A stretch of 64,000 nt of DNA from Candidatus Bathyarchaeota archaeon (GTDB taxonomy: Archaea; Thermoproteota; Bathyarchaeia; Bathyarchaeales; Bathycorpusculaceae): assembly GCA_012515445.1 (NCBI GenBank), contig JAAYYI010000055.1, forward strand, positions 56,238-120,237. The letters run 5' to 3'. This document shows positions 10,192 to 19,589 of this stretch, in pieces (the stretch's first letter is position 1; every line of letters starts with the position of its first letter). Both the position numbers and the translations under genes were made by a program. The notes under the pieces were generated by a model. It saw only the letters and a list, made by a program, of their open reading frames with translations, did no database searches and was not told where the DNA came from.

Positions 10192-11256
10192 TTACTCTTT
10201 CTTTTGTTTGTTTGGGCGTAGTGAACGCACGGTTTCGCCTGCGCGCCACATTTCGCTTTGGCCCATTGCCTTGAGTTCGTCTGCTAGTTTCTGGCGGTAG
10301 TCTGGTGCTTTGCTCTTTTCGAGTACAATGCGTGTTTCTTCGCCTGCTGCAGTTAACTCGTAGAGGCTATCGAATACTGGTTGTGTTGCGCTGCGGAAGC
10401 GTTCTTTCCAGCGGAGTGCGCCGATGCGGGCGGTTTCGCTGCAGTTGCAGTACATCCAGTCCATGCCGTTCTCGTCTACCAGTCGGATGAGGCTTTGTGT
10501 GAGTTCTTCGACGGTTTCGTTGAAGGCTTCACTTGGGCTGTGACCGTTTGCGCGTAGAGTGTTGTATTGGGCTTCTAGTATGCCTGCGAGTGCACCCATT
10601 AGTGTGCCGCGTTCGCCGGTTAGGTCGCTGTAGACTTCTTTCTCGAATGTTGTTGGGAAGAGGTATCCTCCGCCGATGGCGATGCCGAGTGCTTTTGCGC
10701 GTTCTTCAGCTTTGCCTGTTGCGTCTTGGAAGACTGCGAAGCTGCAATTGATGCCTGATCCGTCAACGAAGTTGCGGCGTACGCTTGTGCCGCTGCCTTT
10801 TGGCGCGACAAGGATGACGTCGATGTCTGCTGGTGGGATAACGCCTGTCTGGTCTTTGTAGACGATGCTGAAGCCGTGGCTGAAGTAGAGTGCGTCTCCT
10901 TTTTTGAGTGTAGCTTTTACTCTCGGCCATACTGCTTTCTGTGCAGCATCGGTTAGAAGGAACATTTTGATTGTGCCTTTCTTTGCTGCTTCTTCGAGTG
11001 GGAACAGGTTTTCGCCTGGGACCCATCCGTCAGCGACTGCTTTATCCCATTCTTTTTTGAATATGCCTTCTTTTTCTTGTCCGATGATTACTTTTATGCC
11101 GTTGTCTCTCATGTTTAGCGATTGGGCTGCACCTTGAATACCGTAGCCCAAGGAAACGACGACTTCGTCTTTTAGGACTTGTTGGGCTTTTGCCACTGTA
11201 AATTCATTTCTGGTGATGACGTCTTCTTGTACGCCACCGAAATCCATCTTTACCAT
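10192..11256 (-). CDS. ilvC: Ketol-acid reductoisomerase
   Basis: SLGYGIQGAAQSLNMRDNG, LYFSHGFSIVYKD, VAPKGSGTSVRRNF, NETVEELTQSL; start at MVKMDFGG more likely than ORF start 11280. Confidence 0.95.
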   Translation of the reverse strand: MVKMDFGGVQEDVITRNEFTVAKAQQVLKDEVVVSLGYGIQGAAQSLNMRDNGIKVIIGQEKEGIFKKEWDKAVADGWVPGENLFPLEEAAKKGTIKMFLLTDAAQKAVWPRVKATLKKGDALYFSHGFSIVYKDQTGVIPPADIDVILVAPKGSGTSVRRNFVDGSGINCSFAVFQDATGKAEERAKALGIAIGGGYLFPTTFEKEVYSDLTGERGTLMGALAGILEAQYNTLRANGHSPSEAFNETVEELTQSLIRLVDENGMDWMYCNCSETARIGALRWKERFRSATQPVFDSLYELTAAGEETRIVLEKSKAPDYRQKLADELKAMGQSEMWRAGETVRSLRPNKQKKE

Positions 11257-11362
11257 TTGTGTAATTCCTCGCCACTCCAACTAGCAAACGCATAATTAAG
11301 AATTTTGCAGAAAAACAGCCAAGATAAGGGTGTGAAGCGGAGGTAAAGGCGAAAAAGCGGTT

Positions 11363-11611
11363 TTAGATGATTTTCAGCCTTTTTTCCATAATATAAAATA
11401 TTACATAAACGATTATGCCTAAAACTATCAATGCTGCCCCGATAAACATGGACGCCAGAATAATTGCGGCTATACCTGCTATTATCAAGATTAAGCCCAA
11501 GATTCCTAGAATCGCAAGGTAAGTCAGTGAAGTTTTATCCAGCTGCTCCTCTTCAGGTGTCTCCTCTTTAGGTTTCGCCTTAGGTTTTAGCTTCTGTCTG
11601 GGTTTAGGCAT
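11363..11611 (-). CDS. Small two-TM membrane protein
   Basis: 82 aa, charged N-terminus then two hydrophobic helices. Confidence 0.5.
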   Translation of the reverse strand: MPKPRQKLKPKAKPKEETPEEEQLDKTSLTYLAILGILGLILIIAGIAAIILASMFIGAALIVLGIIVYVIFYIMEKRLKII

Positions 11612-11663
11612 CGCTGGTCACAGAAAGGAAAACGCGGCAGAGTAAAAACTTTTTCTGCCCTAT

Positions 11664-12107
11664 CTACTCTCGGAGTTGAAGCCAGAGGCGAAAACGCCAC
11701 TCCTCCGGCGGCTTCTGCTGTGCCCAATCAAGCAGCTCCTCGTATGCGCTGTTAACCCATCCATGCGGTCCCTTCTTTACTCCGACCGCCATATACCCGT
11801 TTGCTGCTGCCCAATCCATAAGGCCTTTCCAGCCTTCAGCTAAGCCAAAGAGTCCTTTTATTTCCTGCATTGCATACAATCCCCCCGAAACCACGTCCTT
11901 TTCTTCCGTACTGCCTGGTTTGTTGTTGTCTGTTGTTATGAGGTATTCGTATCCGTGTGGTTCGGGTTTGTCGGTTGGGTAGATGTTTCGGCCAAAGAGC
12001 CGTGCGTTTTGCTCTGTTAAGTCGCTGTTTTTAGCGTACTGTAATGCCGCGTTTAGAGCTTCTTCTTCGGGTGGCTGGTTGAGTGAATAGAAATGAGTAG
12101 CATCCAT
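11664..12107 (-). CDS. Hypothetical protein
   Basis: 147-aa ORF, good coding appearance, no family recognised. Confidence 0.5.
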   Translation of the reverse strand: MDATHFYSLNQPPEEEALNAALQYAKNSDLTEQNARLFGRNIYPTDKPEPHGYEYLITTDNNKPGSTEEKDVVSGGLYAMQEIKGLFGLAEGWKGLMDWAAANGYMAVGVKKGPHGWVNSAYEELLDWAQQKPPEEWRFRLWLQLRE

Positions 12108-12240
12108 ATTGTTTAGTTTTAAAACTTTAGGTGTAATAAGTTATTCCTCAAAATAGTATTGCGGATGATCTGTATTTAATTTTTTTTGCCAATAATCTGT
12201 CAATAACAATCTTAAGTAAAACAGCACCAATAAGTCGAGT

Positions 12241-12714
12241 ATGGAACCAAAATTCACTGCTGAACTCATCGGTCCATGCGGTATGAACTGTGGATTATGC
12301 AAAGCCTACCTTGCCTACAGCCGAGGCGTCCCAGCTCAGAAGGGAAAAGTGTCACATTGCAGCGGCTGCCGAGCCCGAAACAAGAACTGCGCATTCGTTA
12401 AACGCGATTGCCCCAGAAAAGTGGGGAAAAGCCTTTACTCATGTAGCGAATGCCCCGATGTTCCATGTGAAAGGCTAGTTAAGTTAGACGAGCACTACCA
12501 AATCCGTTACGGCGTAAGTTTCGTTGAGAACCTGAAGATGATTAAGGAAAAGGGGATGGATGCGTTCCTGAAAAGCCAAACAGAGCGGTACTGTTGCCCA
12601 AGCTGCGGTGACGTTGTTTCAGTGCATGACGGCAAATGCTACAAATGCAGTTATCAGGGTCCCAAGCCTAAAAGTTTGGATCCGAAATATCGCTGGGTGC
12701 CCAACCGTAAATAG
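12241..12714 (+). CDS. Cys-rich DUF3795-like protein
   Basis: GPCGMNCGLCKAYLAYSRG...CSGCRARNKNCAFVKRDC plus C-terminal CCPSCGDVVSVHDGKCYKC. Confidence 0.75.
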   Translation: MEPKFTAELIGPCGMNCGLCKAYLAYSRGVPAQKGKVSHCSGCRARNKNCAFVKRDCPRKVGKSLYSCSECPDVPCERLVKLDEHYQIRYGVSFVENLKMIKEKGMDAFLKSQTERYCCPSCGDVVSVHDGKCYKCSYQGPKPKSLDPKYRWVPNRK

Positions 12715-12867
12715 CTGATAGACGAAGAGCCCGGATGCTTCAGCATTCTTCCTACTCAAGCTTGGTTTACCCTTTTTATTGCCTAATTAGTTGTTGCTCT
12801 CCTGCTACTACCACATACCCTTATATCCACTAGCAAACGAAATGTAAATACACTAAGGGTTCAACTT

Positions 12868-13683
12868 TTGAATAGGGTAAAACTAAAGCAGCGGCCGCCC
12901 ACGGTTTATGCCACCAACCACCCGAGGCTTCCCCCGCAACCAGAAACTCTAACGTTAAACAATGCGTTAATCCTAAGTGGACACCAACCAACACTTCTCC
13001 CCTACCCCGGCTTCTTCTACCGAATGTTCCACTCAAACATCATGGACATCTGCCCCTACGACCCTTTCAGCTGTCATAGCGACCGGTACCAGCACCGCGT
13101 CAAAATCGGCACCGACCACAACTGGCAATGGCTAACTCTACCAGTTGAGGCGCATAACGGCTGCTCAATCCTGGATGTGAAACTAAAAACTCACCTCTTG
13201 AGTGAACGCTGGAGTATACTTGAGCAAGTCTACAAAAGCTATCCCCTCTGGCCAAGCTACAAAACAGAGCTAAAAGAGATATTCTTCGGCTATAGCCACC
13301 TCTGGGAGCTTAACCTGCGCCTGATCACATGGATACGTGACCTGCTACGGATCAGAACTTACCTCTCTATATCTTACGCTGCAGAAGGCGACGACACCAC
13401 GGAGCGTGTAGCCTCTCAGTTCGCAAAGTATGGTGCAGTAATCTATCTAGCCGGTAAAGGCAGCGTGGAGTACCTTGACATGCAGAAATACAATCGCTTA
13501 ACACACTCGACGATTGCAGTTGTCACTTATACGCCTCCTGAGCCGTACTCGACTGTGACGATGCTGACGCCCATCTTGTTGTATCCGCCTGAGAAAGTCT
13601 TAAGCCAGCTAAACATCATTAGGGCGCCGATAAAAGTGATAGTTAACGGCGCAGAATACAACGCCAACTACTTAAACAACTAA
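12868..13683 (+). CDS. WbqC-like family protein
   Basis: LSGHQPTLLPYPGFFYRMFHSNIMDICPYDPF...RVKIGTDHNWQWLTLPVE. Confidence 0.8.
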   Translation: MNRVKLKQRPPTVYATNHPRLPPQPETLTLNNALILSGHQPTLLPYPGFFYRMFHSNIMDICPYDPFSCHSDRYQHRVKIGTDHNWQWLTLPVEAHNGCSILDVKLKTHLLSERWSILEQVYKSYPLWPSYKTELKEIFFGYSHLWELNLRLITWIRDLLRIRTYLSISYAAEGDDTTERVASQFAKYGAVIYLAGKGSVEYLDMQKYNRLTHSTIAVVTYTPPEPYSTVTMLTPILLYPPEKVLSQLNIIRAPIKVIVNGAEYNANYLNN

Positions 13684-13742
13684 TCTCGCAGAAAAACTTA
13701 ACTTTATCTGGCAGATATTTAATTATCCGGTGAATCGGAAAA

Positions 13743-13976
13743 ATGCAGGAAGGTCGAGTCGGCTCCAAAGGGGAATTGTTTCCATCTAAAGAAATCCGTG
13801 AAAAACTTGGCTTAAAAGCATGTTCTAAAGTGGTTTTCACAATCGAATTTGGTCGTCTTATTGTTGAACCTGTTCCCACTATCGAAGAAGCCATCGCAAT
13901 GGGTACACCTGTAGAAATTACTCTTGAAGAGTTCCATAAGGCGCGGCGTGAGTTATCTAGGCAGGCTGAAGCTTGA
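13743..13976 (+). CDS. AbrB/SpoVT-type antitoxin (VapB-like)
   Basis: GRVGSKGELFPSKEIREKLGLKACSKVVFTIEFGRLIVEPV; overlaps start of PIN gene by 4 nt. Confidence 0.8.
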   Translation: MQEGRVGSKGELFPSKEIREKLGLKACSKVVFTIEFGRLIVEPVPTIEEAIAMGTPVEITLEEFHKARRELSRQAEA

Positions 13977-14447
13977 GAGTTTTACTCGACACAACTTATC
14001 TGCTACCAACTGTTGGTGTTGCAATTAAGGAAATATCAAAAGATACAGTAATTAAATTACTCTCAAAGAATTACGAATTAAGTATTAGTGAGATTACCTT
14101 TTTTGAGTTATCCGCAAAAGCTGCAAAATAGCGCGCGCGTCCAAGATGGTCTTCTTACGTCTGAGCGTGTTACTCTTGGCATACGTTCGTTATTACATGA
14201 TGAGAACATTAAAAAAATCCCTTCATATAATAGTCAAATCTTGTTATCAGCATTATCTTTGCGATTTCTAATGAAAGATTTCATTGATTGTATAATATTA
14301 TCCACCGCTCTCAATAATGCTGACACTTTTGTAACAGAAGACCAAGTGATTAATGGTCTAAATAAAAACGCGAAGTTCCTCGAACATAGAGCATCAATAA
14401 ACCCTAAGTTTGAGATAAAACCTGCAAGGGAAATTCAGGGACTTTAA
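13973..14447 (+). pseudogene. PIN-domain (VapC-like) toxin, frameshifted
   Basis: Frame 2 from TTG 13973: LRVLLDTTYLLPTVG...ISEITFFELSAKAAK-stop; continues in frame 3 as SARVQDGLLTSERVTLG...DFIDCIILSTALNNADTFVTED. One-base shift beside AAAATAGCGCGCGCG. Confidence 0.7.
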
Positions 14448-14458
14448 AAAGTGGTCCT

Positions 14459-15370
14459 TTATGGGTTAATCAGTTTTAGAAAAATCGCTTTTGCCGAGTA
14501 GAGCCTGTTTTCCGCCTGCTCATAAATCACTGACTTCGGGCTCTCTATTGCGTCTGCGCTGATTTCGTAGCCGCGGTGGATAGGCATGTCATGCATGACG
14601 TATGCATCGCTGCCCTTTAGCAGTTCAGCGTTGATCTGGTATGGCATCATGAGTTTGATTCGCTTCTCCTTTTCAGTCTCGAACTTGGGGTCTGTGAAGA
14701 ATTCCATGTCAATCCATGTGTCTGTGTAGACGAAGTCTGCGTCTTTTACTGCTGCTTTTACGTCAAGGGTTGATTCCCAAAGCCCCGACTGTTTGGCTTC
14801 AGAGAGGATTTGCTCGTCGCGTGCGGCTTCGTTGAAGATGGGTGAGACTGTAGTGATTTTCATGCCTGTCTTTGTGCAGCCTTCTATGAGTGAGTTTGTT
14901 ACGTTGTTGTGGACGCCTATGTAGACGAGTTTTGCGCCTTTTAGTTTGCCCCGTTTTTCTTTCACGGTGATCAAGTCGGCGAGTATTTGGCTTGGGTGGT
15001 ACATGTCGTCGCAGCCGTTGATTACGGGCACACGGGATGCCTTCATCATCTTCTGCACGTCTGTGTCGTAGAGCATGCGTGCCATGATGCAGTCAACGTT
15101 TCGTGACAGGTACTGGAGTTCATCAGAGATGTCTGCTAAGGCAAAGTTGGTGGTTCGCCAGTCAATGTAGAGCGCGTGGCCGCCTAGCTGTGTCATGGCG
15201 ACTTCAAAGGAGACGCGTGTGCGTGTGGATGTTTTTTGGAATATGAGTGCTGCGGATTTGCCCTCGAAAGTTCTAAGGTACTTGTTCGGGTTGGATTTGA
15301 CTTCTATGGCTAAATCTACGAGTGCTTCGAGGTCTTTACCGCTGAATTCTTTGAAGTTAAGCAGATGCAT
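14459..15370 (-). CDS. Ornithine/aspartate carbamoyltransferase superfamily protein with divergent substrate motifs
   Basis: FQKTSTRTRVSFEVAM, HPSQILADL; expected HCLP reads HDMP and SMG loop reads DMEFF. Start set at ATG 15370 (303 aa). Confidence 0.85.
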   Translation of the reverse strand: MHLLNFKEFSGKDLEALVDLAIEVKSNPNKYLRTFEGKSAALIFQKTSTRTRVSFEVAMTQLGGHALYIDWRTTNFALADISDELQYLSRNVDCIMARMLYDTDVQKMMKASRVPVINGCDDMYHPSQILADLITVKEKRGKLKGAKLVYIGVHNNVTNSLIEGCTKTGMKITTVSPIFNEAARDEQILSEAKQSGLWESTLDVKAAVKDADFVYTDTWIDMEFFTDPKFETEKEKRIKLMMPYQINAELLKGSDAYVMHDMPIHRGYEISADAIESPKSVIYEQAENRLYSAKAIFLKLINP

Positions 15371-15471
15371 CTTATTTTGTACCTTCAGTACGCTTGAATC
15401 AAGCCTGCAATAATAAGCTTTATGCAAAAGCCTTTTCCATAGAACCACACAATACCCTATAAGGAACAGAC

Positions 15472-16305
15472 ATGATTCTCCTGGTAGCATCAAACAAAGA
15501 CCCCGCAAGCCTCAGCATTAAAGAGCAAATCCTGAAAAACTATATCTTCAACCAAACCGGCGGCGAATACGAAGGAAACCCCACCTATACAGCTGACGTA
15601 AACGAAAAACAAGTCACCTTCATAACACTAAGCAAAGAATCCGTGCAAGCGCAAGATCTGCCAGGAAAGTTTCCAGACGCCAAACTGGTCGTTTTCATCT
15701 CGCGCCATAGTAGCCAAAGCGCCAAACCAACCCTGACCGTGCATACTCCGGGAAACTTTGCAGATGCAGAACTCGGCGGCTTACCCCGTTGTGTCTCCGT
15801 TTGCCCAGCGCTTGCAATGCAGACGGCGCTTAAGGCGCTGGTGCATTACCAGGAGCAGTTCGGGCTTAGAAATTATGAAGTTTCATACGAGGTTACCCAT
15901 CATGGACCCAGCTTAAGCATACCAACGATGTTCGTTGAGTTAGGTAGCAGCCCAGAGCAGTGGGGTGACCTTGTTGCTGCGGAAGCTGTCGCGCACAGTG
16001 CCATGACTGCCATCGCAAACTTTGAAGCGCCCAACGCATCCTGCTCCGCGGCGCTTGGCATAGGCGGCACACACTACAACCAGCAATTTACATTAATGGC
16101 GTTGATGGGTGCAGCAACCTTTGGCCACATGATACCTAAATATGCGGTATCGCAGATTGATGCCGAAATGGTTAAACAGTGTGTGGAAAGAACACTAGAA
16201 AAGGTGCCTTATGCGCTGCTGGACTGGAAGGGGATTAAAAGCGAGGATAAACTTGGCTTAATTGCGGCTCTGGAGTCCGCTGGGTTGCCCTACAAGAAAA
16301 TATAG
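15472..16305 (+). CDS. dtdA: D-aminoacyl-tRNA deacylase (DTD2 type)
   Basis: VFISRHSSQSAKPTLTVHTPGNF, YEVTHHGPSL, GGTHYNQQFT. Confidence 0.92.
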   Translation: MILLVASNKDPASLSIKEQILKNYIFNQTGGEYEGNPTYTADVNEKQVTFITLSKESVQAQDLPGKFPDAKLVVFISRHSSQSAKPTLTVHTPGNFADAELGGLPRCVSVCPALAMQTALKALVHYQEQFGLRNYEVSYEVTHHGPSLSIPTMFVELGSSPEQWGDLVAAEAVAHSAMTAIANFEAPNASCSAALGIGGTHYNQQFTLMALMGAATFGHMIPKYAVSQIDAEMVKQCVERTLEKVPYALLDWKGIKSEDKLGLIAALESAGLPYKKI

Positions 16306-16421
16306 GTTATACTGTAGGACTGGTTGAAGTAACGTTTAAAAGCGTACACCGAGTATTTTGTAAACTTAAAAATTACAGCAATGTTTATTATAGCTGATGA
16401 AATCTTGAGTGTGCGGTAAAT

Positions 16422-16598
16422 ATGGGAATTAAATCTTGGCTACAACAGGCAGGCAGAACACTGAAACTTGCCGTTAAACCAGACCGTGAAGAGCTTTGGC
16501 TATCCGTAAAAATCAGCCTCCTTGGCATCGGTGCAGTCGGCTTAATCGGTTTCGTCATAAAAGTCATCTCCTGGGGCATATCCCAGATGAGTGCATAG
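16422..16598 (+). CDS. secE: Protein translocase SecE/Sec61-gamma
   Basis: 58-aa ORF below track cutoff: MGIKSWLQQAGRTLKLAVKPDREELWLSVKISLLGIGAVGLIGFVIKVISWGISQMSA; immediately upstream of Spt5. Confidence 0.88.
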   Translation: MGIKSWLQQAGRTLKLAVKPDREELWLSVKISLLGIGAVGLIGFVIKVISWGISQMSA

Positions 16599-16611
16599 AA
16601 GGATAATTTTC

Positions 16612-17088
16612 ATGGTGGACAAAAAAGAAGAGCTATCACAAGTAAAAATATTCGCAATAAAAACCACGACAGGTCAGGAACGTAACGTTGCAAGACTAAT
16701 CGCAACCAAAGTGGAAATGACCCATATACCAATCAAAGCTCTTCTTGTACCAGACACCCTAAAAGGCTACGTCTTCATCGAAGCAGACGGGCCACACCTA
16801 GTAGAGGAAGCCATCTCAGGCGTAAGACACGTCCGATCCAGAATACCCGGCTTAATCAGCTTCAACGAAATCGAGCGCTACATCGTACGCAAACCAGTAA
16901 TGGAAGACCTCACCGAAGATGACGTCGTAGAAATCACCGGTGGACCCTTCAAAGGAATGCGCGCAAAGATCACAAGACTCGATAAATCCAAAGGAGAAGT
17001 CACCCTCGAGTTACTTGAGGCAACCTTCACCTTGCCCATCACAGTACATTCAGACTATGTAAAACTAGTTGAAAAAGGAAAAGCATAA
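16612..17088 (+). CDS. spt5: Transcription elongation factor Spt5
   Basis: NGN domain plus KOW motif (DVVEITGGPFKGMRAKITRLDKSKGEVTLEL); conserved synteny. Confidence 0.93.
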   Translation: MVDKKEELSQVKIFAIKTTTGQERNVARLIATKVEMTHIPIKALLVPDTLKGYVFIEADGPHLVEEAISGVRHVRSRIPGLISFNEIERYIVRKPVMEDLTEDDVVEITGGPFKGMRAKITRLDKSKGEVTLELLEATFTLPITVHSDYVKLVEKGKA

Positions 17089-17099
17089 AGTGATACATT

Positions 17100-17582
17100 A
17101 TGGCAGATAAAAAAGTTGTAGAAGTAATCGTCAGCGGCGGTCAAGCTAACGCAGGTCCACCGTTAGGTCCAGCATTGGGTCCATTAGGCGTCAACATAGT
17201 GGCTATTGTTAACAAAATCAACGAAGTCACTAAAGCTTATGCTGGAATGAAAGTTCCAGTAAAGGTGGCAGTTGACACCGAGGATAAAACCTTCGAAGTA
17301 ACCGTCGGTACACCAACAGCATCCGCACTAATCGTAGCTGAACTCAAAATCGAAAAAGGTTCAGGTACACCTAACAGCGTTAAAGTTGGCGACCTCACCA
17401 TGGAGCAAATCGTAAAGATCGCCCAGATCAAAGGGCCACAGCTCTTAGCACCAACCCCTAAGGCAGCAGCAAAAGAGTTGCTTGGTACATGCGTCTCCAT
17501 AGGCGTAACGGTTGAAGGCAAAGATCCCCGCGATGTTCAGAAAGAAATCGACGAAGGTAACTACGATAAAGTATTCGCTTAA
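17100..17582 (+). CDS. rpl11: Ribosomal protein L11
   Basis: [21 protein letters not shown]. Confidence 0.97.
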   Translation: MADKKVVEVIVSGGQANAGPPLGPALGPLGVNIVAIVNKINEVTKAYAGMKVPVKVAVDTEDKTFEVTVGTPTASALIVAELKIEKGSGTPNSVKVGDLTMEQIVKIAQIKGPQLLAPTPKAAAKELLGTCVSIGVTVEGKDPRDVQKEIDEGNYDKVFA

Positions 17583-17641
17583 GCTTTAAGCGAATATTTT
17601 TATAAGTGGTTTCTTATCCCCTATTGGCACGAGGCTTAAAA

Positions 17642-18292
17642 ATGCCCCTAGACAACAAGACAATACTCGAAGCAATAAAACAGGCAAAGTCTAAAGCTGG
17701 AGACAAGAAGTTCAACCAGACCATAGACCTGATTCTTGACATTCAAGAAATCGACATGAAGGCACCTGAAGGCAAAATACAGGAGATCGTTGAGCTTCCA
17801 CACGACACTCTGAAACCCAACACTGTCTGTGTTATTGCTGCAGGCGAAACTGCATTAAAAGCAAAGAACGCAGGCGCTGACCGTGTAGTTGAACGCGCAG
17901 ACCTTGACGACTTAAACGGCAAAAAGAAAGAGCTGCGTCAATTAGCCAGCCAGTATGACGTCTTCATTTGCGAAGTTCAATTCATGCCGCTGGTCGGTAG
18001 GATTTTGGGTCCAGTTCTGGGTCCAAGAGGCAAAATGCCTATTCCTGTTCCGCCAAACTCAGACATAGCTGCTATAATTGCAAAACACCGCAAAACGGTG
18101 GTTGTGCGCATGCGTAACCAGCCGATCATTCAAGTTTCAGTCGGCTCGCAGCAGATGAAAGATGAAGACCTCACCGATAACACGATGGTGATTCTTCGTG
18201 TCCTTGACGGTAAATTGAAGCGTGGACTAAAGAACGTAAAGTTCGCGTTCATCAAGACCAGTATGGGCGAGCCAGTTAAAATCAAACCATAA
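17642..18292 (+). CDS. rpl1: Ribosomal protein L1
   Basis: MPLVGRILGPVLGPRGKMPIPVPP; start at MPLDNK. Confidence 0.97.
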   Translation: MPLDNKTILEAIKQAKSKAGDKKFNQTIDLILDIQEIDMKAPEGKIQEIVELPHDTLKPNTVCVIAAGETALKAKNAGADRVVERADLDDLNGKKKELRQLASQYDVFICEVQFMPLVGRILGPVLGPRGKMPIPVPPNSDIAAIIAKHRKTVVVRMRNQPIIQVSVGSQQMKDEDLTDNTMVILRVLDGKLKRGLKNVKFAFIKTSMGEPVKIKP

Positions 18293-18306
18293 GCGAGAGA
18301 AATAGT

Positions 18307-19164
18307 ATGCCATCCCAACAAGTATTAGATCAAAAATCAAGCGAAGTAGAAGTAATCAAAGAAATCTTCAAAGAATACAAGTCCGTCGGCATCGCCAGCT
18401 TACAGAAGGTTCGCGCATCACAGTTACAAGAACTCAAGAAATCCATGAAAGGCCAAGTTTACCTCCGCGTCCTAAAGAACACACTGATTAAAATCGCCAT
18501 CGAAGAACTCAACCAAGCAGAACTCAAGAAGCTTGAGGAATACTTGGAAGGATCAAACGTTTTCCTCTTCACTGACTTAAACCCCTTCAAGCTAGCACTG
18601 ATGCTGGAGAAGGGCAAAGTCAAAACCTTCGCTAAAGCAAACGACGTCGCAGCAGAAGACATCATTGTTCCATCAAGCAACACAGGTCAACCACCAGGAC
18701 CAGTCATCAGCCAACTCAACGGCGTCGGTCTTCCGACAAGAATCGAGAACGGCAGCGTCTGGGTTAGCAAAGACACCTTGGTTGTACGCAAAGGCGAACC
18801 GATCAACGACCGATTAGCCGGTGTCCTCTCAAAGCTGGGCATCAAATCAGTTGAACTCGGCATCTCCATGCGTGCAGTATACGACAACGGAATGATGATC
18901 TCCGGCGACCAGCTAAAAGTAGACGTTCCAGCAACAAAACGCAGCGTAGAAGTCAGCAACCAAGAAGCATTCGCACTTGCGCTCGAAATCGGCTATGCAA
19001 GCAAAGACACAATCAAGCCACTGCTACAGCGCGCACACCAGAAGGCAGTTTCACTGTCAGTCGGTGCAGCATTCCCAACTAAAGAGACAATCGGCGACTT
19101 GATCCGTAAAGCCAACGCAGAAGCATCAAGCTTAGAAGCAAAAGCTAAGCCTAAAGCTTCCTAA
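18307..19164 (+). CDS. rpl10: Ribosomal protein L10 (P0)
   Basis: L10 N-terminus, PAGPV-like GQPPGPVISQL; downstream of L1. Confidence 0.95.
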   Translation: MPSQQVLDQKSSEVEVIKEIFKEYKSVGIASLQKVRASQLQELKKSMKGQVYLRVLKNTLIKIAIEELNQAELKKLEEYLEGSNVFLFTDLNPFKLALMLEKGKVKTFAKANDVAAEDIIVPSSNTGQPPGPVISQLNGVGLPTRIENGSVWVSKDTLVVRKGEPINDRLAGVLSKLGIKSVELGISMRAVYDNGMMISGDQLKVDVPATKRSVEVSNQEAFALALEIGYASKDTIKPLLQRAHQKAVSLSVGAAFPTKETIGDLIRKANAEASSLEAKAKPKAS

Positions 19165-19182
19165 ACCCTTTTCCTTTCTTAA

Positions 19183-19218
19183 ATCTTTACTAAATTCTAG
19201 TATCTTTACTAAATTCTA
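19183..19218 (+). repeat. Two direct copies of ATCTTTACTAAATTCTA, period 19
   Basis: 19183-19199 and 19202-19218 identical; intergenic 3' of rpl10. Confidence 0.85.
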
Positions 19219-19247
19219 AAAAAGAGCCTAAAAAAGAGGATATGATT

Positions 19248-19589
19248 CTAATCTACATGTTCATGCTCGTGCTCATGCCCATGTTCGTGTGTATGTCCTT
19301 CCCCATGAGTGTGTCCAGTGCGGTAAGATGCACGCCAAACTCTGCCTATTATCGCTGAAATCAACGCTACTACTAGGAATGTTACCGCCGTCAGGAAGAG
19401 GTCTCCGCCGCCTGAAAGCCCGCCGGTTAACACCCAGACAAGAAGCGCCGCTAATACCGCGATCGGTAACGCGAAGAGGAAGCCTAAGACTACAATTATG
19501 ATTATTCCGATGATGATGAGAATTAACAGTATCCACAGTAGCGATGTAAAATCCGTGGGTATAGCTATCTGTAGGGCAGTTAAAAAAGT
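19248..19589 (-). CDS. Membrane protein with His/Glu-rich tail, 5' end uncertain
   Basis: Frame open from 19589: LFLTALQIAIPTDFTSLLWILLILIIIGIIIIVVLGFLFALPIAVLAALLVWV then C-terminal HTHGEGHTHEHGHEHEHEHVD; no standard start until GTG 19433. Confidence 0.55.
   Translation of the reverse strand, partial: TFLTALQIAIPTDFTSLLWILLILIIIGIIIIVVLGFLFALPIAVLAALLVWVLTGGLSGGGDLFLTAVTFLVVALISAIIGRVWRASYRTGHTHGEGHTHEHGHEHEHEHVD

Noticed and set aside
10305-11137. Several + strand ORFs opposite ilvC
   Set aside because: Antisense to a clear KARI coding sequence; no family-like sequence.
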